Below are positions 1 through 8,193 of a DNA stretch of 38,666 nt, piece by piece. The notes below the pieces were generated by a model that searched no databases, was not told the DNA's origin, and was given only the letters and a program-made list of their open reading frames with translations. Position 1 is the stretch's first letter, and every line of letters begins with the position of its first letter. A program made the position numbers and the translations under genes. This stretch comes from an uncultured Spirochaeta sp. (GTDB lineage: Bacteria > Spirochaetota > Spirochaetia > DSM-27196 > Alkalispirochaetaceae). Where the stretch lies: NCBI GenBank assembly GCA_913030605.1, contig CAJWEZ010000042.1:1-38666 (forward strand), given 5' to 3'.

Positions 1-961
1 ATGAAGGTACGTTCTTCTACATCCCGTTCTCTGGGCTCCAGTCGATGGTCGAGGTATTCCGGCGTCGGGTGATCAAGCTGGTGGTGCAACGGGAGCTCCT
101 GAACGATGACTTCGCTCGAAACCTTCTATCCTGGAGACACTCCGGTTTCAGTATCGACAACAGCGTACGCATACTCGACGAGTCCTCCCAGGAAAGCCTG
201 GCGGAGTACATAGCACGGCCGCCGATCTCGCTGAAGAAGATCCGCTACGAGCCGTTCAAAGGGAAGGTCCTATTTCACACCAAGTACTCGGAGTATTTCA
301 AGCAGAACTTCCATCTGTTCGATGCCTTAGACTTTTTGGCCGAGTTAACGCAGCACATCCCGCCGAAACGTCTACAACTGATTCGGCGTTACGGGCTCTA
401 TGCCTCCCGCACAAAGGGACGGTGGGCACAGATGCCATGGGTTGTGGAACGAGCACCGGACGGATGGAAGACCGACCATCAATGCGGTGATGTCGCAGAT
501 GATCCTGGCTACGAGCCATTGTCGGATGGGGATGAAGAGGTCGATATCAATGCGAGCAAACGCGCCTGGGCCCGACTACTCGCGAAGGTCTATGAGGTCG
601 ATCCGATGGTCTGCCCAAAGTGCGGTGCGGACATGAAGGTGATCGCCGTCATCGAGGATCCCGACGAACTGAAGCGTATCCTCCGACATCTGATCAAGAT
701 CGGGCGGTCCCCACCGGGATTCGATCCCGATCGCCTTAACTGACTGCTCTCTCGGCCTCGCGCCGTGGCATCCGTGTGTCCGTCTTACGCCCCAATCGTT
801 TCCGTAACAGCCCTGATCTGTCCGTTTGGACGTTTGCGTACTCGAGTGGGCGGCAAGTGCGCCGCCGGCGCACGGCGAACCGCGATTCTCGTCGTGATTT
901 CGTCGAGTCTTGCGCCTACCGCCCGTTTTCCGGTTGCGCTCGCGGATAACTCTTCCTACTA
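1..961 (+). mobile_element. 3' part of an IS91-family (rolling-circle type) insertion sequence, cut by the window's left edge
   Basis: The element holds the C-terminal part of a transposase and about 220 bp of downstream DNA. I place its right (oriIS) end at 961|962. There the neighbouring enzyme I-like gene loses homology, and the adjacent tetramer at 962-965 is CTTG, one of the two tetramers (GTTC/CTTG) that IS91-type elements are known to abut at the origin end. Upstream of this junction are two inverted repeats: ggcggc/gccgcc at about 850-866, and an imperfect gcgcctacc/ggttgcgc pair at 912-939, as expected of an oriIS hairpin. The left end lies outside the window, so it cannot be said whether the element is intact. 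Confidence 0.75.
3..743 (+). CDS. IS91-family transposase, C-terminal part (partial at left edge)
   Basis: The reading frame is open from the left edge and ends at a TAA at 741-743. About 246 residues are visible, so this is a 5'-partial gene; the internal ATG at 45 is not a true start. Family features are the block LIRRYGLYASRTKGRW, which matches the 'RYYG.YSNR.RG' region of IS91/IS801 transposases, and a late CPKCG zinc-ribbon-like motif followed by a conserved tail ending IGRSPPGFDPDRLN. The Y2 catalytic tyrosines and the N-terminal zinc finger would be upstream, outside the window. The family moves by single-strand rolling-circle transposition from oriIS. The gene points toward the truncated enzyme I-like gene and is probably the cause of that truncation. 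Confidence 0.85.
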   Translation, partial: EGTFFYIPFSGLQSMVEVFRRRVIKLVVQRELLNDDFARNLLSWRHSGFSIDNSVRILDESSQESLAEYIARPPISLKKIRYEPFKGKVLFHTKYSEYFKQNFHLFDALDFLAELTQHIPPKRLQLIRRYGLYASRTKGRWAQMPWVVERAPDGWKTDHQCGDVADDPGYEPLSDGDEEVDINASKRAWARLLAKVYEVDPMVCPKCGADMKVIAVIEDPDELKRILRHLIKIGRSPPGFDPDRLN

Positions 962-1613
962 CTTGAGCATGGATCTTTATGAGCTCCGAGGGATATAGCT
1001 CGTTGGCAACCACGATATTGCCGGAATAGTCCGCTCCCTCGTCGACATACCCGGCGAGATTGCTCAAGAGGCGGTGTCCAATGTCCTTTACGTCCTGGCA
1101 CTTTTCCGTAACCCGGCCATTCTGGCTTTGAGAAAAGACCTCCAAATAACTATTCACTGTCGAAATCACTGCCGTTTCCGGCGTTACTCCTTCTCGAACA
1201 CTGCGGAGCATTTGGCCGGTAAACTCTGTATCCTCGAGCATCGCCAAATGAGATTGAAAAATGAGTCCGGCAATATCCGAAAGATCGTCATCTACCTCCC
1301 TTTGAAGCTGCTCGAGTTGGTTTCGCGTCTGGCCCAACGCCTCTTGGAATCGTCGGGTCCCCGTCTCGGGGTCCTGCTCGGAATGGTTCACTATTCCCGA
1401 CATGAAGGATCGATCGCCAAAGAAAACGGCCGATCCCCGTACTACTCCGTCGGATATCCCCGTACCTTCCACGGTTCGGACGACGTGATCGTGGGCAACC
1501 TGGATATTCGGACGATAGGTTTCTATCGAGTTTCGTGCTGTCTCCCCTCTGCCCTTCAAACGTGAGAATGCGGTCATCGATTCGGGAACGTTCAACGACA
1601 CAGCTCTTTTCAT
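962..1613 (-). pseudogene. PTS enzyme I-like gene (ptsI/ptsP type), 3'-truncated by an IS91-family element
   Basis: The first ~217 codons encode the N-terminal part of a PEP-utilising enzyme I. Residues ~50-65 hold the entry motif VEGTGISDGVVRGSAVFFG. This is followed by the long helical HPr-interaction region with FQSHLAMLEDTEF and KDIGHRLLSNLAG, then ADYSGNIVVANELYPSELIKIHAQ, which leads into where the active-site histidine domain should begin. After HAQ the homology stops at the IS junction (961|962); the frame runs on to 576 as a chimeric tail of unrelated residues. The catalytic His and the whole PEP-binding barrel are missing, so phosphotransfer is not expected. The ATG at 1613 has a strong AGGAGG site about 6 nt upstream, so the truncation looks recent. 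A ~50-residue leader precedes the usual start of enzyme I; no HPr gene is adjacent. Confidence 0.75.
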
Positions 1614-1752
1614 TACTTGCCTCCTGTATCACGGACGGCCGTCGCAATCAGTTTCAACGGGCCTCCGTGTCAATTCAAACGATACCCCTCACGTCTAAAC
1701 TGTAGGTTAAGCAGAGCTTACGGGTTTCTTACGTCTCGATTCTGGTTTCGTT

Positions 1753-1767
1753 CCCGGTAGAGCCGGG
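1753..1767 (-). terminator. Small hairpin just after the second lnt gene
   Basis: A perfect CCGGG/CCCGG stem with a 5-nt loop begins immediately after the TAG stop of the lnt gene. No T-run follows on the minus strand, so intrinsic termination is doubtful. Together with 1614-1752, in which I see nothing else, it fills the gap between lnt and the enzyme I remnant. Confidence 0.25.
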
Positions 1768-1768
1768 C

Positions 1769-3376
1769 CTATCGCGACACCCGCTGAGCAAATATCACAA
1801 ACACCGAAAGACCGACGGTAAGGAAACCCAGCCAATCCCCCAGTAGTTTGTACAGTGTCCACTGCCGGCCGTAGAGCGGAACCGTCACTACTCTACTATA
1901 GGCCTCGAACATCGGAAGGGTTTGTGACGCCACCCCCGTCGCGTTTACCACTGTCGACAATCCGCTATTGGTGCTCCGAACCAGAGAGGATCTGAGTTCG
2001 ATCGTACGAAGGCGGCTGGCGGCGAAGTGTTGGGTTTGCGCCGACTCCTGTCTGCTCCAGGAGTTATTGGTGAGATTTACGAGAAGGTCCGCCCCGGAAT
2101 TGACCATTTCCCTGGAAATTCGACCAAAGGAGTCTTCGAAACAGATCGGTGTTCCAAGCGTTATCACCTCTCCGCCCGATAGCGGCAACTCGAGATTATT
2201 AACTCCACGCCCGGGGACCCAAGTCGGCCCGAGACCCAGCGCCTTCTCTACTATCTTTAGAATCGGGGAGTCCGCGCGAAAGGGCAGTCGCTCGGCGCCC
2301 GGTACCAGGTGCTGCTTGGCATAGACGCCCCGGAGCCGTCCATTCGACAGGATTAGAATCGCGCTATTCATCATTCCTGTTTCCTGCAGGCCAACGGACT
2401 CGGAGGGCATAGGGGCCCCAGTTATCAAGGGAACCTGGATCTGTCCGAGAAACTCGGTGAACGGCATAGAATCCGGTGTTGTTAAAAACAGCTGGGAGTC
2501 CTCGCTGTACGGGTAACGAAGGGAGGTTTCGCTCCAAACCACTGCGTCAACGGGAGTACGCGTCGCCTCAAGGCCTTGGAGCGTGAGCTCCTGAATACGC
2601 CCCAGACTGGAGGATAGCGTGTCGGGGTTCCAACTGTCCAGGTTCTGCTGAACAAGAAGAAAGGTTACCTCACCGATCGGACGAAGCGTCGATACCCGCC
2701 ACCAGCCAAAGCCCGCGGCGACCAACAGCATGAGTATCACGGCGAGCAGATGGCGTACGGCAAAACGGCGCGTCTTGTCGTACTTACCCAATCCACCGCC
2801 GTTGGCCGGAAGAGCAACTCCGGTTTCTCGACGGACCACCAACTCGGTAAGGGAGGCGTTCAGATAGACCGCGAGAAAGGTGAGGCCACAGGTGCCGGTA
2901 ATCTCGGCTATTTGCGCGATGGTGTTGATCCGCGCGAGGGGGTATGCGATCAGTCCCCAGGGATATCCGAGAAATCCCACCGACTTCAGGTACTCGTAAC
3001 CGGTCCACACGGTCGCTATCCAGAGCGGGCGCAGCGCCGACGAAAAACCATCCCCGCCCTTGACGACCACGAAGAGAACTCCGAAAAGAATGTAATTGTA
3101 AACCGCGTAGACGAGGATGACCCCGCTGATCGTCCAGAAGGAGAACTCTCCGAAGAATGCCAACCAATAGTTACCGATGAGGGTGCTGACTACGCCAAAA
3201 AGGAGTCCATATCGGCACGCAACTTTTAACGACGGACTCCGGTATACCATGAGGAAGACCGGCACCAGCCCGACGAGACCCGGTAGCGTCGCGCCGCTCG
3301 GCAGGAGCTCGTTCGGTAATGAGAACGGGAGCAGGATAGCCGAGGCAAGCGCGAGGAGTAGTAGATGCCGATTCAT
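1769..3376 (-). CDS. lnt: Apolipoprotein N-acyltransferase (second of a tandem pair)
   Basis: Inner-membrane enzyme that adds the N-terminal acyl chain to diacylglyceryl-cysteine lipoproteins, the last step of lipoprotein maturation. About 535 residues with several N-terminal membrane helices, a periplasmic nitrilase (CN hydrolase) domain and one C-terminal helix. The catalytic triad is visible: Glu283 in VVWSET, Lys354 in YAKQHLVP, Cys412 in TPICFED. GYPWGLIAY and NYWLAFFG are typical Lnt membrane-domain motifs. I start it at the ATG at 3376, which forms an ATGA overlap with the stop of the upstream lnt gene; a start 14 codons further up (3418) is possible but would lengthen the overlap. The usual LVPFGE lid motif reads LVPGAE here, a difference from the upstream copy. 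Translationally coupled to that copy. Confidence 0.9.
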   Translation of the reverse strand: MNRHLLLLALASAILLPFSLPNELLPSGATLPGLVGLVPVFLMVYRSPSLKVACRYGLLFGVVSTLIGNYWLAFFGEFSFWTISGVILVYAVYNYILFGVLFVVVKGGDGFSSALRPLWIATVWTGYEYLKSVGFLGYPWGLIAYPLARINTIAQIAEITGTCGLTFLAVYLNASLTELVVRRETGVALPANGGGLGKYDKTRRFAVRHLLAVILMLLVAAGFGWWRVSTLRPIGEVTFLLVQQNLDSWNPDTLSSSLGRIQELTLQGLEATRTPVDAVVWSETSLRYPYSEDSQLFLTTPDSMPFTEFLGQIQVPLITGAPMPSESVGLQETGMMNSAILILSNGRLRGVYAKQHLVPGAERLPFRADSPILKIVEKALGLGPTWVPGRGVNNLELPLSGGEVITLGTPICFEDSFGRISREMVNSGADLLVNLTNNSWSRQESAQTQHFAASRLRTIELRSSLVRSTNSGLSTVVNATGVASQTLPMFEAYSRVVTVPLYGRQWTLYKLLGDWLGFLTVGLSVFVIFAQRVSR

Positions 3377-5301
3377 GTTCGACGTCTCAGTCTGGACACA
3401 TTCTGCGGGATTCGCCAAAGGGAGGCGAGGAGTACGATTACGAACAGACTCCGCGGAAACCAGTCCCCGAAACGGGTGTAGATGGTGCGTGGCGCATCCG
3501 AGGAAATATCTACTTCGGTCATCATCTGCGCTTCCACATATTGAGGCAGCCGTGCAACAACCCGGCCGTAGGGATCCACATGGGCAGTCACCCCGGAAGC
3601 GGTCGCGCGTAGAAAAGGACGTCGGTTTTCAATCGCCCGGAACAGACTTCCAGCGAAATGTTGCTGCGCTTGTGCTTTGGTCAGAGACCAATAGTCATTC
3701 GTGATATTGATGATCGCGTCGGCACCACCTTGCACAAAGCGGCGGACACCGTTCGGAAAAACGTCTTCGAAACAGATCGGGGTAGAAAAGCTAAACTTTG
3801 GATGCTGGAATTGAACGGCCCGCTCGCCGGGAGTCCAGAAAAAGACGTCAAAATCCAGCAGCAAGTTGTAGATGAAGGGTAACTGCTCCTCGTAGGGAAA
3901 GTACTCGGTAAAAGGTACGAGTTTCATCTTATGGTATGACGCCACGCGCTCGCCGGTGTCGGAGAAAAGCACCGCGGCGTTGTAACTGTTTCTCTCCACC
4001 TCCCGGCCGCTTTGATCCAGGATGCGGGTGTAGTCATCGTTTCCGGTTAGTAGCCAGGTGTCGATCGACTTTTGATACTGCGTAAATCGGTCCACCAACC
4101 TCGCGAGACGGTATCGTTTTGGATCCTCATCGGACCAGCGTCGAATATTCGGGACGAACGCGGTCTCGGACCAAACCACGATATCCGGTTCCTTCCGAAG
4201 GGCTGCGTCGGTAAGACGCGTCAATACTTCGAAGGTTTTCTCATAATCAGCTTTTCTCGGATCACTATTTTGCTGAATCAGGGCGACCCTTGGCGTACTG
4301 TCAGGCTCCGGATACCGGTTGTCTGCTGCAACCGTCCACCACCCAACACCATGGACCACGAAAACCAACAACGTTACACCAAGGAGAACGGGTCCGGCGG
4401 AAACGAATGGCCGCAGTCCGACCGGTTGGGTCAGAGGACCTATAAACTCCGAAAGCGCCGCTGCAAAAAGAACCACATTGAATGTAACGCCCCAAACGCC
4501 CGTAATCTCCGATATCTGAATGAGCCACAGGTTGGTGTACTGACTATGTGCAACCAGACCCCAGGGATAGGCGAGAAAGCCAACGCTCCGGACGTACTCG
4601 AACATTGTCCAAAGCGCTGCGGTTAGAAAGACCCTTAGCGCCGGTGAACTATCCCGAAACAGGAGGATCACCGTGCCGAAGACCAGCATAAAAACCGTGT
4701 AGTAGACCAGATAAATGACGGTAACTGCACCAAGAGAAACAAGGCTGAACGTTCCGAGCCAGTAGTTGACGCTGACCGTTGTCAAAACCCCATAGGTAAC
4801 TCCGTAAAATAGAATCGTCTTGAGATTACCGCGCCAGAGTACAAAAAGTAACGGAACAATCCCGATCCAACCCAGGACTCCAATGCCGGAGGTGCTGATC
4901 GCTGATGGAAGTGAAAGAGTCGAGAGCCCCACGGAAAGCAGTGTGAGCAACAGTTCATAACGGTGCTGCCTCGCCGCGAAGAATAGATACAACAAAAAAA
5001 CAGAAAGCAGCGACGGCCCGAATCGGAGTGCGACGATGGTCCGCTCCGTGCTTGTATCGATCGCCAGATTCAGCTCTCCGCCGCTTGCAATGAATCTCTG
5101 GACATAATCCATGTTTGCATTTGCAGCGAATATGTACCGGAACAAGAAAAACAGGAGCCCGACGGAGAGCAGCGACTCAGCGTAAAGGCGAACGGCTCGC
5201 CCGCGACGGTCTGCCGGTTTTCCATTACCGAAAATGAGCCATGTTCCGAGGAAACCGACCGCCAGGGCGAGCATGGCGGGAGGGAAGAGCCGAAGGCTCA
5301 C
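3373..5301 (-). CDS. lnt: Apolipoprotein N-acyltransferase with an N-terminal membrane extension (first of a tandem pair)
   Basis: Same reaction as the downstream copy: N-acylation of lipoproteins in the inner membrane. 642 residues against about 510-540 for the family. The extra ~130 residues at the N-terminus hold about three hydrophobic segments (residues ~5-24, 43-60, 92-108). The canonical membrane domain follows (NYWLGTFS, AYPWGLVAHSQ), then the nitrilase domain with Glu379 (VVWSET), Lys458 (YHKMKLVPFTEYFP) and Cys510 (TPICFED). The start is GTG at 5301, because no ATG or GTG lies in frame before the upstream stop at 5398-5400; its ribosome site is weak. The two copies are clearly paralogous but diverged. 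Known family; the reason for keeping two copies is not visible. Confidence 0.9.
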   Translation of the reverse strand: MSLRLFPPAMLALAVGFLGTWLIFGNGKPADRRGRAVRLYAESLLSVGLLFFLFRYIFAANANMDYVQRFIASGGELNLAIDTSTERTIVALRFGPSLLSVFLLYLFFAARQHRYELLLTLLSVGLSTLSLPSAISTSGIGVLGWIGIVPLLFVLWRGNLKTILFYGVTYGVLTTVSVNYWLGTFSLVSLGAVTVIYLVYYTVFMLVFGTVILLFRDSSPALRVFLTAALWTMFEYVRSVGFLAYPWGLVAHSQYTNLWLIQISEITGVWGVTFNVVLFAAALSEFIGPLTQPVGLRPFVSAGPVLLGVTLLVFVVHGVGWWTVAADNRYPEPDSTPRVALIQQNSDPRKADYEKTFEVLTRLTDAALRKEPDIVVWSETAFVPNIRRWSDEDPKRYRLARLVDRFTQYQKSIDTWLLTGNDDYTRILDQSGREVERNSYNAAVLFSDTGERVASYHKMKLVPFTEYFPYEEQLPFIYNLLLDFDVFFWTPGERAVQFQHPKFSFSTPICFEDVFPNGVRRFVQGGADAIINITNDYWSLTKAQAQQHFAGSLFRAIENRRPFLRATASGVTAHVDPYGRVVARLPQYVEAQMMTEVDISSDAPRTIYTRFGDWFPRSLFVIVLLASLWRIPQNVSRLRRRT

Positions 5302-5457
5302 TTCCGTTACGGCGTAAGGTCCCAGGAAAAGGATTCCGATTTCTACGACTCTCCGACAGCGAGAAGGGCCCCGCCCGCTTTTCGGTACGATGATGATTCA
5401 GGTTTCATGTGTGTTCCGGGGCTTGTAAGGCAGACGGCATTCCGCCGGGCTATCCCG

Positions 5458-7644
5458 TCACGCCCTGCCGGTGTCATCCCCGATATGGCGCGAATACCGT
5501 AACGTCCGGGTCGCATTGAGTACCGCAAGAAGGGAGACCCCAACATCGGCGATGACCGCCTCCCACATCGTCGCAATGCCGATCGCACCGAGTGAGAGAA
5601 AACCTACTTTCACCAGCAATGCGAGGACTATATTCTGCATAACCACCGAGCGGGTGTGGTGGGCGACACGAATTGCCGAGCCGATTCCTTCAACTTTGTC
5701 ATCCATGAGAACGACGTCGGCGGCTTCGATCGCCGCATCCGAGCCGAGGGCTCCCATGGCAAAACCGACATCCGCGCGCATGAGAACCGGTGCGTCGTTT
5801 ATGCCGTCTCCCACGAACGCCAGACGCTCTCCCTTGGGAAGCTTCTCGGAAAGTTGCTCGACCTTCTCCACCTTATCTTCGGGAAGCAGGCCGGCGTACC
5901 ACTCGTCAACGCCGACAACATCCGCCACCCGACGAGCGACCGACTCGTTATCTCCTGTGAGCATCACCACCCGCTGCACGCCGGAGGTCCGGAGATTGGC
6001 GATTGCCTCGGTGGCTCCCGCTTTTAGCTCGTCCGCAATCACCAGATGCCCGACGTACGTTTGATCGGCCACTACGTGGACGACTGTTCCCTCTGCGTCG
6101 CAGTCACCATGTTCTATGTTCTCACGATGAAGGAGCCGGTCGCTACCGGCCATGACCGTCCGGCCATCAACGCGAGCAATAACGCCGTATCCCTTCTCTT
6201 CCCTGACATCGGTAACCGTCTCCGGGTTTATCTTTTCACCGTACGCATTCCGGATTGAGCGTGCGATCGGATGAGTCGAGTGCGTTTCGGCGCTCGCCGC
6301 CAACCGGAGCACATCCTCGGCAGAATAACCGTTTCGCGGTACCGTTTCAGTCACCTGAAATACGCCTTTTGTCAGCGTACCGGTCTTGTCTACGACCACC
6401 GTAGAGACGTTCTTGAGGGCGTCGACATAGTTCGCCCCTTTTATGAGAATCCCCTTGCGTGACGCTCCACCAATACCTCCAAAATAGCCGAGAGGCACCG
6501 AAATAACCAAGGCACAGGGACAAGAGATCACAAGGACGACCAGGGCTCGATACACCCACTCATTGAGGACGGCACCCGGAATAAACAGAGGCGGCAAGAA
6601 CGCGATCGCCGCAGCAAGACCGACAACAATCGGCGTGTAAACCGCCGCAAACTTGGAAATGAACTTCTCGGTAGGAGCCTTGCGGGCGGCGGCGTCCTCT
6701 ACCAGCTCAAGTATCCGGGACACCGAGGATTCCGTGTACGGTTTGGTCACTCGGATGCGGATGGTGCCCGAGTCATTCACAAAACCCGACAGCACTGTAT
6801 CACCTGTTTCCACGGTACGTGGGACCGACTCACCGGTAAGCGCAGATGTATCAACTGCCGATTCTCCTTGGGTAACTTCTCCGTCCAGAGGAATCCGCTC
6901 GCCTGGTCGCACCTCTATTATTGCACCGACCTCTACGGTGTCCGGACCAACTTCGGTCGTATCGTTCTCTGAGACAATCCGCGCCGAATCCGGACGGAGA
7001 TCCATCAGAGAGGAGATCGATCGGCGTGACCGGCCGACCGCGAGGTCCTGGACATACTCACCGACGGAATAAAAAAGCATCACCGCGACCGCTTCGGGGA
7101 GCTCATGAATGGCGATCGCTCCAAGTGTAGCTATACTCATCAGAAACATTTCATCAAAGACACGACCCCGGAGAATGTTCTTTCCCGCGTTCAGCAGCAC
7201 CGGCCCGCCGACAAGCACGTATGCAAGCAGGAAGACAAGGTACTCAGCTGTCTGAAACGGCGTCCCGTGAAGGGTCTTATTGAACAGGATACCGGCACCG
7301 GTGAGAACCAGGGCAAGTACCATACGCCCTACCCGCCAGGCGGTGTTTTCATCGCCATCGGGTTCACCCCCGTGATCGTGCCCGTGATCGTGATCGTGAT
7401 TGTGATCAGCATGGTGGCTTCCGTCGTCCTTGACGACGATCCGCGCGCCCGGCTCGATGCGGGCGATCACTTCCTCCGCGGTCTTGAGTCCGTGTTCGGG
7501 AATAACGATCGACTCGGTCCCGAAGCTTACCGTGGCATCCGCGAACCCATTGATCTTCCGCAGCCCGGACTCGATCTGGTTAGCGCAGTTGGCACAGTCA
7601 AGACCCTTAATCCGGTACTTCTTCATCTCTATCTTATCCGTCAT
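5458..7644 (-). CDS. cadA: Heavy-metal P1B-type ATPase, Cd/Zn/Pb exporter (CadA/ZntA type)
   Basis: Inner-membrane pump exporting Zn2+, Cd2+ or Pb2+ with ATP. 728 residues. Order of elements: heavy-metal-associated domain with GLDCANC (Cys17, Cys20); a histidine/aspartate-rich metal-binding stretch (about residues 77-91); membrane helices; actuator-domain TGES (270-273); the metal-transport motif CPC (375-377) in ISCPCALV; the phosphorylated Asp419 in DKTGTLTKG; the HP motif of the nucleotide domain; and GDGINDAPVL. The CPC motif together with Asp in the C-terminal helix (VIADVGVSLLAVLNATR) points to Zn/Cd rather than Cu transport. It starts 3 nt after the arsR-type gene, so the two form one operon controlled by that repressor. 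The metal preference is inferred from motifs. Confidence 0.93.
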   Translation of the reverse strand: MTDKIEMKKYRIKGLDCANCANQIESGLRKINGFADATVSFGTESIVIPEHGLKTAEEVIARIEPGARIVVKDDGSHHADHNHDHDHGHDHGGEPDGDENTAWRVGRMVLALVLTGAGILFNKTLHGTPFQTAEYLVFLLAYVLVGGPVLLNAGKNILRGRVFDEMFLMSIATLGAIAIHELPEAVAVMLFYSVGEYVQDLAVGRSRRSISSLMDLRPDSARIVSENDTTEVGPDTVEVGAIIEVRPGERIPLDGEVTQGESAVDTSALTGESVPRTVETGDTVLSGFVNDSGTIRIRVTKPYTESSVSRILELVEDAAARKAPTEKFISKFAAVYTPIVVGLAAAIAFLPPLFIPGAVLNEWVYRALVVLVISCPCALVISVPLGYFGGIGGASRKGILIKGANYVDALKNVSTVVVDKTGTLTKGVFQVTETVPRNGYSAEDVLRLAASAETHSTHPIARSIRNAYGEKINPETVTDVREEKGYGVIARVDGRTVMAGSDRLLHRENIEHGDCDAEGTVVHVVADQTYVGHLVIADELKAGATEAIANLRTSGVQRVVMLTGDNESVARRVADVVGVDEWYAGLLPEDKVEKVEQLSEKLPKGERLAFVGDGINDAPVLMRADVGFAMGALGSDAAIEAADVVLMDDKVEGIGSAIRVAHHTRSVVMQNIVLALLVKVGFLSLGAIGIATMWEAVIADVGVSLLAVLNATRTLRYSRHIGDDTGRA

Positions 7645-7647
7645 GGC

Positions 7648-8019
7648 TTACTCCTCATCGATATAGTGTTCTCGTGCCGTTTGAATCAGCGACAGAACGT
7701 GTTCATCGTCAAGCGTGTAGAACACCTGCTTGCCGTCCCGCCGCGCTCGCACAAGTCGCATCGTTTTCAGTAGTCGCAGGTGATGCGATATCGCCGGAGA
7801 GGTCATCTCCAACAAATATGCAAGATCACAGACGCACAGCTCTTGCCGTGAGAGCAAGTAGAGTATCCTCGTGCGTGTCTCATCTGCGAGAACGCGAAAC
7901 AGTTCCGAAAGCCCGGAGACCGCAATGAGCGAATCGCGGAGCTCGTCTTCGTTTTCCTTGCAGGTAATACTGTACTCACTGCATACATCGTGACTTCGTC
8001 CCGAGACCGGCTGTTTCAC
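7648..8019 (-). CDS. ArsR/SmtB-family metal-sensing repressor (CadC/SmtB type)
   Basis: Winged-helix repressor of 123 residues that leaves DNA when it binds metal. Two candidate metal sites are visible. The first is Cys62 and Cys64 in ELCVCDL of the recognition region, with Cys13 and Cys20 in the N-terminal arm (the CadC alpha3N-type site). The second is Asp105, His107, His118 and Asp121 in the last helix, with the SmtB alpha5 spacing. The HTH is SPAISHHLRLLKTMRLV, followed by the wing YTL. Start is GTG at 8019 with AAGGAG about 9 nt upstream. It lies directly upstream of the P-type ATPase gene, 3 nt apart, so it very likely regulates both genes through the inverted repeat at 8044-8065. Confidence 0.92.
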   Translation of the reverse strand: MKQPVSGRSHDVCSEYSITCKENEDELRDSLIAVSGLSELFRVLADETRTRILYLLSRQELCVCDLAYLLEMTSPAISHHLRLLKTMRLVRARRDGKQVFYTLDDEHVLSLIQTAREHYIDEE

Positions 8020-8043
8020 TAATTCTTCTCCTTAAAATAACGC

Positions 8044-8065
8044 ATAAGCAATTGTTTAATTGTAT
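8044..8065 (-). promoter_or_regulatory. Candidate operator of the arsR-cadA operon
   Basis: An AT-rich inverted repeat, CAATT-gttt-AATTG (8049-8062) with outer ATA/TAT arms, lies 25-46 nt before the GTG start of the repressor, where ArsR-family operators sit. Known sites of the family are AT-rich imperfect palindromes. Binding is inferred from position and symmetry. The remaining DNA up to 8193 shows nothing else I can name. Confidence 0.5.
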
Positions 8066-8193
8066 CGTTACCGGGGCGGTATGTCAACCGATTGGGCGAT
8101 ACAGCCAAGACTCGATTGACCCCCCCTCCCGTAACAGCGATTAGCCGGCTACTTTGTCAAGTGACACTTATACCATTCCGATAGTCATTACCA

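Noticed and set aside
576..1613. A 345-residue minus-strand gene
   Set aside because: Only the part from 962 on resembles enzyme I; the rest is a chance frame through the insertion element.
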